Below are positions 28,817 through 38,381 of a stretch of DNA of 64,000 bases, one piece after another; the stretch's first letter is position 1, and every line of letters starts with the position of its first letter. The stretch covers positions 5,952,001-6,016,000 of the forward strand of contig JAPFFF010000002.1 in the NCBI GenBank assembly GCA_039105265.1. The letters are read 5' to 3'. A program made the translations under genes and the position numbers. The stretch is from Tritrichomonas musculus (Eukaryota > Parabasalia > Tritrichomonadida > Tritrichomonadidae). The notes under the pieces are model-generated. The model worked only from the letters and a program-made list of their open reading frames with translations. It made no database searches and was not told the origin of the DNA.

Positions 28817-30360
28817 GGAGAACGGAGAGACGGTTATGACAAAGATTTTTTTCGAGTTATTTTATATAAATATAAATATAATATTATATATTGAATAATT
28901 CTTAATAAGAAACCAAAAAGAAATATCGTAGGGAAACAAAGATATTCACAAAATAAAAATAAAAGTTATGAAAAAGTTAATAAATTGAATTGTTATGATA
29001 GATTTTTAATTCAATTTCTTGTAACTTTTAGATATCAAAATTGTTACAAAGAATCTGTGCCAGCTGTATAATTATTTTTCATAGTTTATGATTTTATCAA
29101 TTTATTTTATATTGTATACAAACTATATCATGTGATATTATATAGAGTTTATAAAAATATAATAAGATAATAACATTTTATTTTTTTAAAAAATTGAATT
29201 AAAACTATATAAAATAATCTCTTTCATTTTTATTTTATCTTAACAAAAATGACATAAATCACTTTTTTTACTATTATATTTTTATATAATGACATACTAA
29301 AATGTTATGCTTAATTATTTAGTATATTTTTTATAAATATTTTTTTCAAATCTAAAAAAAATTAAAAGAGCTTACCCAGCCTGTTAAATTGATTAAATAT
29401 TGGATTTTTATATGATATATTTCAAATTTGAAGCCAAAATATAAGATATATTAGATTGAGGAAAAAGGCTAAAACGCAAAGTAAAGGTGTGAAATATTAC
29501 TTATTACTTATGTAATAATTAATAAAACTTGCTTATTTTAATAAATATTAAAATTATAATAAAATTATTTATTAATAGGCTTCATTTTGATAAATTAATA
29601 TAAATACAGATTTAATGGTAAAGAAATACAAATGTTTTATAAGAAAAATCCTACTTTAATACATTGTTTGATGGAATTTCATGAAAATTAATAATTGAAT
29701 ATGAAAGATTTATTTTATATGAAATTGTTCTCAAAATTGACTCTTGGACGATGATATTTAATTTAAAATTTCTTATTGATGATTGAGAATGTAAAATTGA
29801 ACTATTTTTATCTTTATATAAATAAAATATTTATATTTTATATTTTATATATAAACATATATAAATATAATAATAATATAATTGTCATTGTAATAAGTTT
29901 ATATTGAATAAATTATCCATAAATAAAATAAATAAAATTCTTAAAAAAAAAAGAAATTATCTCAAATAAATATTTTAATTGAGAGTAATTGAATAGAAAT
30001 AAATAATTTATTCAAAATCTTTCAAAAAACATTTAATGATTATTTTTTCTTTCTTATAAAATAAATAAAAATTCATACGCTGAATTTCTTTTCTGGCAGG
30101 GTCAATTGGGTTATAATACCATCACTAATCTTTTATATAAACGATTTCTTAATTTCACATACCTATTTATCAAAATCAGATACTGATAACATATAATTTC
30201 ATTATTTGAACAATAAATGTATTTATAATAATGCAAATTCATTTAAATATGATTAAAAAATATTAATATTAACAAATATCGAAAAAATGACTATTAATTA
30301 ATTATATAAAATCATTTTAATATATTTTTTAACGTACAAGAAAAACCGTCTTCGTTCTCC
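28817..30360. mobile_element. Non-autonomous MULE-like DNA transposon, 1544 bp
   Basis: It starts GGAGAACGGAGAGACGGTT and ends in the inverted counterpart (GGAGAACGAAGACGGTT on the minus strand), giving imperfect terminal inverted repeats of ~18-20 bases. It splits a ~170-bp repeat whose uninterrupted copy is at 24048-24213. The left flank TTTTTTTAAAA (28806-28816) is repeated on the right (30361 onward, with an expanded T-run), fitting a 9-11 bp target site duplication as made by Mutator-like transposases. The interior is AT-rich with no transposase ORF, so it must have been moved in trans. Confidence 0.7.
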
Positions 30361-30465
30361 TTTTTTTTTTAAAAAAAATGAATCAGTAGCACCTTAACAA
30401 AAAGTGAAAATTGAAAAGAGCAAAAAAAATTGAATTGGTTTTTTTGATTTATCCCCGTTTAAAAG
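30361..30465 (+). repeat. Right half of interrupted ~170-bp repeat
   Basis: Resumes with the T/A run and AATGAATCAGTAGCACCTTA, and matches the reverse complement of 24048-24140 up to GATTTATCCCC. Confidence 0.8.
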
Positions 30466-30614
30466 TAACTTTTTTAATTAAATTTTAACGTTTAGAAAAT
30501 ATTTTTTTCGATCATAAATAATTGAAAAATATATAAATCACGATCATTAAAATTTCAGTTAAATATTATCGTCTAACGATTAAAAAAATCTCAAAAAAGC
30601 TCAAAATTGAATGA

Positions 30615-30755
30615 ATTTTTATACGAAAACCTTTCAATTTTTTCGTATACTGCTTTTTTTTTGGCCTTCAATATGGTGAATAAAAACGGTTTCTTATACG
30701 AAAAACCGTCGATTTTTTCGTATACCGCTTTTTTTGGCCTTCCCTATGGTCAATT
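30615..30755 (+). repeat. Tandem pair of ~76-bp units, each with a TATACGAAAA hairpin
   Basis: Unit 1 (30615-30682) and unit 2 (30691-30755) share TATACGAAAA...TTTTCGTATA followed by GCTTTTTTTGGCCTTC and TATGGT. Each unit can fold (arms 30620-30629/30640-30649 and 30695-30704/30714-30723). The short open frame across it is a by-product of the repeat. Confidence 0.75.
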
Positions 30756-31156
30756 AAAATTGAATACTTATTCGATTTTTTTTTTAATTTTACATAACCG
30801 TTTATATTGACCTATTATAAGGCAGATTATTTTAGCCTTAAGCTGCCAAATAAATAATCAAATTTTAATACAATAAGCTTATTGTAATGGCTAAATATTT
30901 TACCTTTCAATTTCAATGTTTTTAAAATATTGTTATATCTCAGTTTTTTATATTAAAATCATTTTATTTATTTATTTATTTGAAATAAATATTTACTATT
31001 CAAAAATTGTGTTACAATATTTTTTCAATTATTTACGTTTTTAACAAAAAATGGTTATATTTTTTTCTATTTTTTCCTTATTGTAGTAAATTTAGTTCCA
31101 TTACGATAAAAATTAGCTGTAATTTGATATTTATTGGTATATTTATTTTTCAGAAT

Positions 31157-31978
31157 TATCTATAGGAAATGTAGATTCCGCTTTTTATTTTTCTGAAGGT
31201 CTGTTTGATTATTTTATTTTTCAAAAAATCAGAATTAGAGTAGGGAATCATTAAAATTAATATAAAATATAAAAATCCAGCCAAGATTAAATGAATGTTA
31301 CATTGTTTAATTAAAAAAAAAAAAATAAAAAATTCTATATTATTTAATCATTTGATAGTTTTGTACCAAAATGCATTTTACATTCTGCGACGCACGAATA
31401 ATTGGTTTTAAAATTGTATTGAATCAAAATCATCGGGTTCTAAAACATAATTGGTGATTGCATCTTCATGAGAATCAATCATCTCAATGTCATTATTCAT
31501 GTTTCTATACGGATTTAATAAATTCATTGATTCAAATATTTTCAAAAATATTTTCATTGCTTTTTTTAGCATTGAAGCAAATTTTATTTTTGCTGCTTTT
31601 TTAATTATTTTTTTTAGGATTTTCCTCCATGTTTAATATATTTATAAGTTTCTCTTCATTTCTAATGTCATCCAGAATTGAGTTTAACTTGTGATTTTCT
31701 TTATTATTTTTCTTTTTTTCTATTGTTTTGACCTGAATTGATATTCTGACTTTCATTATTATTTTGACTTTTCTCTTTTTCAATTCTTAGTAATTGAAAC
31801 AAAAAATCATTATTTTGAACACCTTTTAATGAAAACATTTTGAAGTCAATTATATTAATCATATGATCTTTTTATTTTATCTTGTTTACAATTATTTTTT
31901 CTAATGACTTTTTTAAGTATTTAAACCGAACAGACTTTCAGAAAAATAAAAAGCGGGATCTCCACTTCCTATAGATAT
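31157..31978. mobile_element. Inverted-repeat element (~0.8-1.0 kb) carrying a small decayed ORF
   Basis: Arms 31157-31207 and 31929-31978 are inverted copies with about four mismatches in 50 bases (shared core GCTTTTTATTTTTCTGAA). Weaker inverted similarity (TTCCATTACGATAAAAATTAG versus the GGTCCAACGATAAAAA end at 32077-32098) suggests the full element spans about 31080-32100. The interior holds the coding relic at 31408-31862. No transposase is recognised. Confidence 0.55.
31408..31862 (-). pseudogene. Small charged ORF relic inside the inverted-repeat element
   Basis: The minus strand starts at an ATG (MINIIDFKMFSLKGVQNNDF), continues in successive frames that are changed at A-rich runs, and ends in an acidic tail (HEDAITNYVLEPDDFDSIQF) with a stop at 31408. 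It looks like one former gene of about 150 codons, Lys/Asn-rich in the middle. I recognise no family. It could be the element's own gene. Confidence 0.4.
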
Positions 31979-32076
31979 TTGTCTTAAGTTTACTATTAAA
32001 TAGCATTTATGAAATGTATTTTAATTATCCTAAAATAAATAAAATCGTATAGAGATTTCATTTTTCCCCTCAATTT

Positions 32077-32098
32077 TTTATCGTTGGACCCCCTATTG
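32077..32098 (-). repeat. Terminal-type repeat, inverted partner of 23837-23860
   Basis: On the minus strand it reads GGGGGTCCAACGATAAAAA, matching the sequence at 23837 with one difference. It probably marks the outer end of the inverted-repeat element at 31080-32100. Confidence 0.55.
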
Positions 32099-32528
32099 TA
32101 AAATTTGATGAAAGCTTATTTTTATCAGTCTCATAACTAAAAAATAAAGGAAAATCTTAATTAATATTTTGATAGTTTTATCATCATCAATGTAATAAAT
32201 GAATTGAAAGTATTTTAACAAATTTCAATCTTTGAAATATCTTTTTTTTTCAGTAAATCATCATTGAACACTTTGGAATAGTGCTTTTGAATTCAGACAA
32301 TAGCAAATAATTAATCTTCATGTTCTAATATAATAATATTATTAATATTACCTTAAAGCACACATAATTATGTGTATTCTAAGCTATTTTTAGGTCAAAT
32401 TAAAATCATATGAAATGATAATAAAGTTAAAGTTAGATAATCATAATCAATCGAGATTGATATCTTAAATTTCCCGACTTTTTGAGAAGTGAAAATTTTC
32501 TTAGAATTTTTTTTTAAATAAAATCCAT

Positions 32529-33908
32529 ATGGAGAAACAAATTGTCATACGAAATAAAATCGGGATTCCTGATACACATTATTTTGTTTACAAAGATAAG
32601 AGATATCCAATTAAATATGATTTTTTCAAATATTCATCTAATTATTTTTCCAAAAACCAGGTTGAAATACAACGTCTCCGAGAAATTCAGCTTGTTGATA
32701 ATGAAATAGAAAAAGATAGCAACTTAACTGATGAATTAATAGAAAGCTTTATAAATTACATTCAATGTAAAGATGTTGTTCTCAATTACGAAAAATCTAT
32801 TGTTTTAAATTATCTATCAAATAAATATGAAGTTTTTCAATTAAAAGAAATTACAAGGAATTATATTCTTCAATATTTTCAAGATCAGATTCTATTTAAT
32901 ATGAGTCAAAGTCATTCTATAATTGAAACATTAGTGCTAGAAGATATAATTGCGGGAAAATTTGATGAATACATTGATGATGATCGTTTACTAACACTTA
33001 ATATTCGAAACCTCCATCGAATTATTCGAAAATACTCAAAAAAGAGTGAAAATCGTAAATTCTTCGATTTTTTATTCAGATGTTTAGATAAATATGGTCA
33101 TGACGCCTCAATTTTATTTGGAGAAATCGACTTTGGCAACTCAAGATCAGAATATATAACAAGATTATTAAACGACTATTCTACTGTTTTTGATTTTACA
33201 CTAATTTATTCTCTTCTAGTTAAAACATTACATGAAAAGCAAAACGAAGAGGAAAATAAAGCAGACTCGATTCCAAACAACACAGAAAACAAAGAACAAA
33301 ATTTGAATGCCTCTGACCAATTAAGTTCAGAAATAACAAGACTTCATACACTTCTTGAACAACTTCGGAATGAGCAAAAAGAAGAAGAGAAAGAGAAAGG
33401 TATTCCTCTTCTTTTAAAAGAGGATGAGGAATTCAATGGAATAGTCAAATATTTGACCAATAAAACCGGCGGAAACATTCATGAAAACGGGACGATCAAA
33501 ATCACCTCAAATACATTTTATGACGGTGGAGAGCCAAAGAATCTTCTCGACTTCACAGACAAGAACTACTACCGCGCCAGCAGGGCAGACTCATACATCA
33601 CTTTCGACTTCAAAAGCATGAAAGTAAAAGTGACAAACTATTCAATCAAGTCAAACTGGAACGGGCCAGACGCCTTCCACATGCGCAGCTGGGAAGTCGA
33701 GGTGTCGAATGATGAGGTGATATGGAAGAAAATTGACGAGAGAAAAAACTGCCAGGATTTGAATGGAAAGTTGCTGACTGGCACTTTTGATGTCCTCCCG
33801 AACGGCTATTCGAGGTACGTGCGCGTGCATCAGACAGACAGGCCGTGGGGAAGAGGAGACCACATCTGGTTTTTCTATATGGAATTGTATGGATTCCTTC
33901 AAGAGTAG
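32529..33908 (+). CDS. BTB-like protein with coiled coil and F5/8-type C (discoidin) domain
   Basis: 459 residues. An N-terminal BTB/BACK-like part (~1-230) resembles the trichomonad BTB families. A Glu/Gln/Lys-rich coiled coil (~235-300) follows, then a discoidin/F5/8C-like domain (~305-457) with the family's W/G-rich strands (FTDKNYYRA, WNGPDAFHMRSWEVE, YVRVHQTDRPWGRGDH). No signal peptide is present, so it is cytosolic; the discoidin fold may bind carbohydrate, lipid or protein. Such BTB proteins can be Cullin-3 adaptors, which is an inference. Base composition changes sharply: the discoidin-coding part (33470-33870) is much richer in G+C than the first part. The gene is intact with an ATG start. 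Confidence 0.7.
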   Translation: MEKQIVIRNKIGIPDTHYFVYKDKRYPIKYDFFKYSSNYFSKNQVEIQRLREIQLVDNEIEKDSNLTDELIESFINYIQCKDVVLNYEKSIVLNYLSNKYEVFQLKEITRNYILQYFQDQILFNMSQSHSIIETLVLEDIIAGKFDEYIDDDRLLTLNIRNLHRIIRKYSKKSENRKFFDFLFRCLDKYGHDASILFGEIDFGNSRSEYITRLLNDYSTVFDFTLIYSLLVKTLHEKQNEEENKADSIPNNTENKEQNLNASDQLSSEITRLHTLLEQLRNEQKEEEKEKGIPLLLKEDEEFNGIVKYLTNKTGGNIHENGTIKITSNTFYDGGEPKNLLDFTDKNYYRASRADSYITFDFKSMKVKVTNYSIKSNWNGPDAFHMRSWEVEVSNDEVIWKKIDERKNCQDLNGKLLTGTFDVLPNGYSRYVRVHQTDRPWGRGDHIWFFYMELYGFLQE

Positions 33909-34099
33909 ATTTTTTATCAAAAAACATTAAAAAGAAGTAAAAGTATTTGTAAAGAAAATTTTTCATGAGCAATCTGTTTAGATATCTTCTATACATAAAG
34001 AAAATCTGAGTGGTATGCATTTTTTGAAATTTGAAAATTATTTTATTATTTTTATTTGTTTATTGACAAAAATCGGAATCAAAACAAAACAAAAAAGCA

Positions 34100-34140
34100 T
34101 GGGCAAGCCGTGAATCGAACAAGGGTCTATTGAGCCACAA
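34100..34140 (-). pseudogene. tRNA 3'-half-like relic
   Basis: On the minus strand TTCGATT (the T-loop consensus) is flanked by a T-stem with four of five pairs, followed by a 7-base acceptor-like CTTGCCC and an A. No matching 5' half (GGGCAAG) or D-arm is found upstream, so it is a fragment and not a functional gene. Confidence 0.4.
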
Positions 34141-34153
34141 TAAATAATGAGTA

Positions 34154-36292
34154 TTGCAACTTTTTAGAAACGACATGAAAAAATATTTTTCCAATTCGTC
34201 TCTTTTCAACATTTTCAAGAGCAACAAACGAATTTTTTTTTATCTTTTTGAAGACCAAACAATAACGATGGATGAATTTATTGCCAAACGCATCACGAGT
34301 GGGAAATATGTACAATATAACTATCCACGATATTTTTCACCAGAACTCCGACCATTTATGAACGAAAGATGGTTTCCGTCATATGTTAAGATATTTTTAA
34401 ATAAATTACCAACTAATTTTTATGAAAACAGAAAAATTGGAGAAAATGACGAAAACAACCCAAAAAGGTATATCGACTATTATTGAAAGAATCGATCAAA
34501 TGTCATCACAATGATATAACAGACTACATTCATAATAAATATTTGCAGAGTAAAGATGAAAGTTCAAATGACATTTTTGTTGATTTTCTCAAATACTACA
34601 ATTTTGTGATGTTGAAAAAGCTATTTATTATTATACAATTGCAGCAAATCAAAATTTCCCTTTGGCTTATTTGAATTTAGGTGAATTATATGATTTTGGT
34701 GTAGGCCATCATGATATCAAAAAAGCAATTTACTATTATACACTTGCATCAAATCATAATATTTCTTTGGCATCTTACTATTTAGGTAAACTTTACGAAG
34801 AAGGAGAATATGTTCAACATGATATTAATAAAGCAATTTATTATTATTCACTTTCCGCATGACTAAATGATCCTGACGCACTCTTTACACTTGGAAACTT
34901 GTATGAATATGGAGATTTTTTCCCTCCTGATTTACAAAAAGCATTTGATTATTACATGAAAGCTGCCGAATTAAATGATTATAAAGCACAAAATACATTA
35001 GGTAACTTTTATTTTATTGGAAAATATGTTAAAAAAGATTTAGAAAAAGCATTTGAATATTACATGCTTTCAGCTTGCCAAAATAATCCAATTGCACAGT
35101 TGCATGTTGGTGAATACTATTATCATGGGTATATATTTCCATATGATATTGATTGTGCAATTCATTATTTTTTACTTGCTGCGAATGCAAAAGTAAAGCA
35201 GGCTCAAAACTACTTGGGACTTATTTATGAAAATGATAAAAAGTATAAAGATATAAAAAAAGCAATTTATTATTATACACTTTCTTCAGATCAAAAATAT
35301 CCAGATGCGTTATACAATCTAGGGAAAATATTCATCGAAGGAAAAAATATTCCAATAGATATAAATAAATCAATAAAATATTTTACAATAGCAGCAAATT
35401 TAAATTGTCCAGAAGCACAAGAATATTTAGGTAATATTTATTTCACAAACAAATATGGTAAATATGACATAAGCAAATCAATTTTTTATTATCGTCAGGC
35501 TTCAAGGCAAGATTTCCCAAATTCACAATATATGCTTGGAATTATTTATCTTTTTGATTAAATGGATTTCAAGATTCATCAAAAGCAATTCATTATTTAA
35601 AATTAGCATCTAATCGATATTTTGTTTTTGCTGAATATACTCTTGGAATTATTTACTTTGATGGACAAATTGTTGATAGAGACATAAATGAGTCAATTCA
35701 TTATTTAAAAAATGCATCTTCTCTAAATAGTCAATATGCTAAAAATAATCTTGGGATAATTTATAAAAACGGTATTGAAGTTAAACAAAATATCTATTTT
35801 GCAATTGAATTATTTAATGAGGCAATAAAACAAGAAAATGATGAAATATCAATGTATAATTTAGCTCATATATATTTTTACGGTGAAGGTGTTGAGACAG
35901 ATTTTGTTAAAGCTAAAGATTTATTAGTTGTATCATCAAAAAAGAATTTCATGAGTTCTAAAATTCTATTGTGCTTACTTCTAATAAAAAAAGTAGAAAT
36001 TGTAGATTTAAACTGTATTAAAAATGAAATCCAAAATGACGAATTGGCTTTGGAACTATATCAAATGATAACTCATTTTAACATAATCAATACCATTATT
36101 TATCAATATTTATTCAATTTCTTTTTGGAAATTGAATTTTTTTACAATATTCTTAAAGCGCCAATTATTTTCAATAACTACATTAATAAAAATAAGAATG
36201 CTTCTGTAAAAAACAAAAAGAATACAGTTGAAATTAACCAGTATTTTTATGAAGGTTTGGGGAAAGATATTGTAACAATGATCTGTTTTTAA
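34154..36292 (+). pseudogene. DUF3447 - Sel1-repeat gene, broken
   Basis: The first part carries DUF3447 landmarks (FNIFKSNKRIFFYL, RKIGEND, then KESIKCHHNDITDYI in a new frame). From ~34610 about fifteen Sel1 repeats follow (KAIYYYTLASNHN, LG-LYEEG), ending in a non-repeat tail with YFYEGLGKDI. Breaks seen: frame changes near 34480, 34605 and 35560, and a single in-frame TGA at 34860-34862 with the repeat continuing in the same frame on both sides. No ATG opens the DUF3447 part. It is a pseudogene, and a full-length guide to what the gene at 8775 once looked like. Confidence 0.75.
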
Positions 36293-36589
36293 AAGAACAA
36301 TTTCTGAATCATTAGTCGAAAAAATGGTAAAATACTCTTATTGTTATCCATTCACATATTGAAATTTAAACCCCAAAAGAGTTTTTTTAAATTGTTGAAT
36401 GGTCTTTATGATGATGTTACAGTTTTTACACAAAGTTGTAGAGAAATCAATAAAAAATAATTAAATTCTATATTTTCTTGTTTGGCTTTTCCCAAAGAAA
36501 CATTTCTAAAGTTATTATATTCTACTGCTTTAAAATGTGATTTTCTATATCATATCTTATCCAATTGTTCTGCATTCATTTTCTGGCAC
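36293..36589. other. Intergenic, nothing recognised
   Basis: AT-rich sequence with stops in all frames and no motif I can support. Confidence 0.5.
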
Positions 36590-36890
36590 AATTAGTGTTT
36601 CTATCATTGGAGTAAGCGGCGATGAACAGATCAATTGCACGAACCGATATTCGTAATTTCAACTTTCATCTGGTCGAAAATAAGAACTTTTCAACACAGT
36701 CAAAGAGAACGGTTTTTCGCAAATAATGCTTCGATTTGAGATGTCGCCAATCGTCACGATAAAATGGTTGTGGATTCCTGATTACAAGCATGAAAGGCAA
36801 GTCTGTGCCTTCTTCGAAAGCGAACACGCATGACAAAGTGTTTAATTTCAACTTGAGTTCATAGAATCAGCCAAACACCGAAGCACCAGA
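36590..36890 (-). pseudogene. Relic of an unknown gene (higher G+C patch)
   Basis: Protein-like segments are read in two minus-strand frames (TLSCVFAFEEGTDLPFMLV and, after a frame change, HNHFIVTIGDISNRSIICEK), with one internal stop further on. Composition and sequence look like a decayed coding region; the family is not recognised. Confidence 0.35.
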
Positions 36891-37244
36891 CAAGTTAACT
36901 TTTTTTTTTCTTGATATGAGATGAACTCGTAAGGATCTAAAAATTTATACTTTCTTCGGCAATAATAATATACATTTTTCTTGATGTGATTAATAATTAT
37001 TAATGATAATTCTTTTAATTTGTTTTACAAATTATACAATAAAATAATTGATGTTTGGCTAAGAATGATTGAGAAAATTGAATTTTTATTCAAAAAAAAA
37101 AAATCGAAAAAAGTATAAATTTTTAGATTTACCAAAATTTCACCAAATATATATTTTAAAATACCAATTTATTGTGTTATAATATGTTTAATCTCTATAT
37201 GTTCATTGCCAAAGAACAAATTGTGTATTGCCAAAACACATGTA

Positions 37245-38230
37245 TCAACTTTCACTTGGTTCAGAGTGCAATTTGTAAAATAACTCAATATCTTGCTTGT
37301 GAGATCCATAATCATCAACATCAATCGATTTGATAAGGTTATATCGTCCATTTAAATAGTCAAGTATTCCACCACTTGTGTCCCAATATGGGATAGAAGT
37401 TTCCTTTTCTGTATCATCAAGAGATAATATTAAAAAAACTTTCTTATTGTTTTCTTTATAATGATACAATTGAACCAAAGAATTCAATTGCCGACAATCC
37501 TACAAAGTGACTAAAAGGGCTATATTTGGGTGTTCCCCAGTTTTCTATTTGTACATATCTAATGATTCTGAAATATTTTCCTGTTTCTTGAACATTCGAA
37601 TTTTGCACATTTGTTCCTGTCATTCAATTCTTCATTATTTTCTTTCATATCGATGATTTCTCAGTTTATGCGATCATTAGCGCTAATAATTTTCCATGTT
37701 TTTGGATGATAGGCATTTTTTGCATTGTATATAGTTCGGATTGTGTAAGATGTCATGTTTATTTTTCTGTTGACGAAATCAAATTCAATGTAAGCCTTTT
37801 TTCCTGAAAATTCACCATAATAACCGTTATTATATATTTTCCAGATATCTTGTTTGCCATATAGCAATAAATTTGATATAGGAAAATTAGGATGATTGCC
37901 GCCTCCTAAAAGTCTGAAATGATCATTATTTCCATCAACTATATCTCTAGTGCTTTGTTTGATGTATGCGATGATTCCATAAAATTTATTGTTTTTCAAA
38001 TATCTACATTTGATGACGTTGAATCCAATGGTTCCACTGCCATTTTCAAGAACGCTCAATATTTGTTCAAAAAAAATTCTTTTATCTTCACTGATTGTTA
38101 CTTCAGTACCATTACTTTCTATTAGTGCATGTATTATGTTGATGATATCTTTAAATGGGCATTTATTATATCCATTTTTTTTTCATGTTTTCAATTTTGA
38201 AGACATATTGTTCAATTTTTCGGTTGTTTG
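37245..38230 (-). pseudogene. F5/8-type C (discoidin) gene fragment, broken
   Basis: The open piece 37661-38059 (132 codons) and its upstream continuation (PFKDIINIIHALIES, to ~38190) carry an F5/8C-like domain related to the C-terminus of the protein at 32529 (TWKIISANDRIN; INMTSYTIRT). After a stop and a frame change the closing strands follow (TGKYFRIIRYVQIENWG... near 37590-37500). The next frame, 37245-37487, is open for 80 codons and reads sensibly, so the ancestor may have had an extra C-terminal region. No start codon survives. Confidence 0.55.
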
Positions 38231-38381
38231 CAAATTGTTCATCATTTTTTTTTTTTTTTTTTTTTGGATTTTGGCTAAACTCTTTACAAGGCATTTGAAA
38301 TTCAATGAGTTAATAAAAATATCGCAAAAATAAAAAATTAAAATAAAATACAAGTTTATCAAAAAAAATTCACAATTAATA

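Larger units (their letters stand above)
23298..32528. other. 9.2 kb gene desert made of AT-rich sequence and nested repeats
   Basis: No intact gene is supported. Apart from the repeats and relics listed separately, the sequence is extremely AT-rich and low in complexity. Short open frames at 24253, 28597 and 30607 are chance products or repeat artefacts. The region accumulates insertions: an older ~170-bp repeat, a MULE-like element inserted into one copy of it, inverted-repeat elements and decayed coding patches near 25.9-27.5 kb and 31.4-31.9 kb. Confidence 0.7.

Noticed and set aside
28597-28839. 80-codon plus-strand open frame
   Set aside because: It runs across the boundary between the ~170-bp repeat and the MULE-like element and has a non-ATG start; it is a chance frame.
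30607-30810. 67-codon frame with internal repeats
   Set aside because: It is produced by the tandem hairpin units; there is no gene-like context.
34860-34862. TGA as a sense codon in the Sel1 gene
   Set aside because: Other genes here end in TGA (for example 21682-21684), and this gene has further frame breaks, so it is a simple pseudogene stop.
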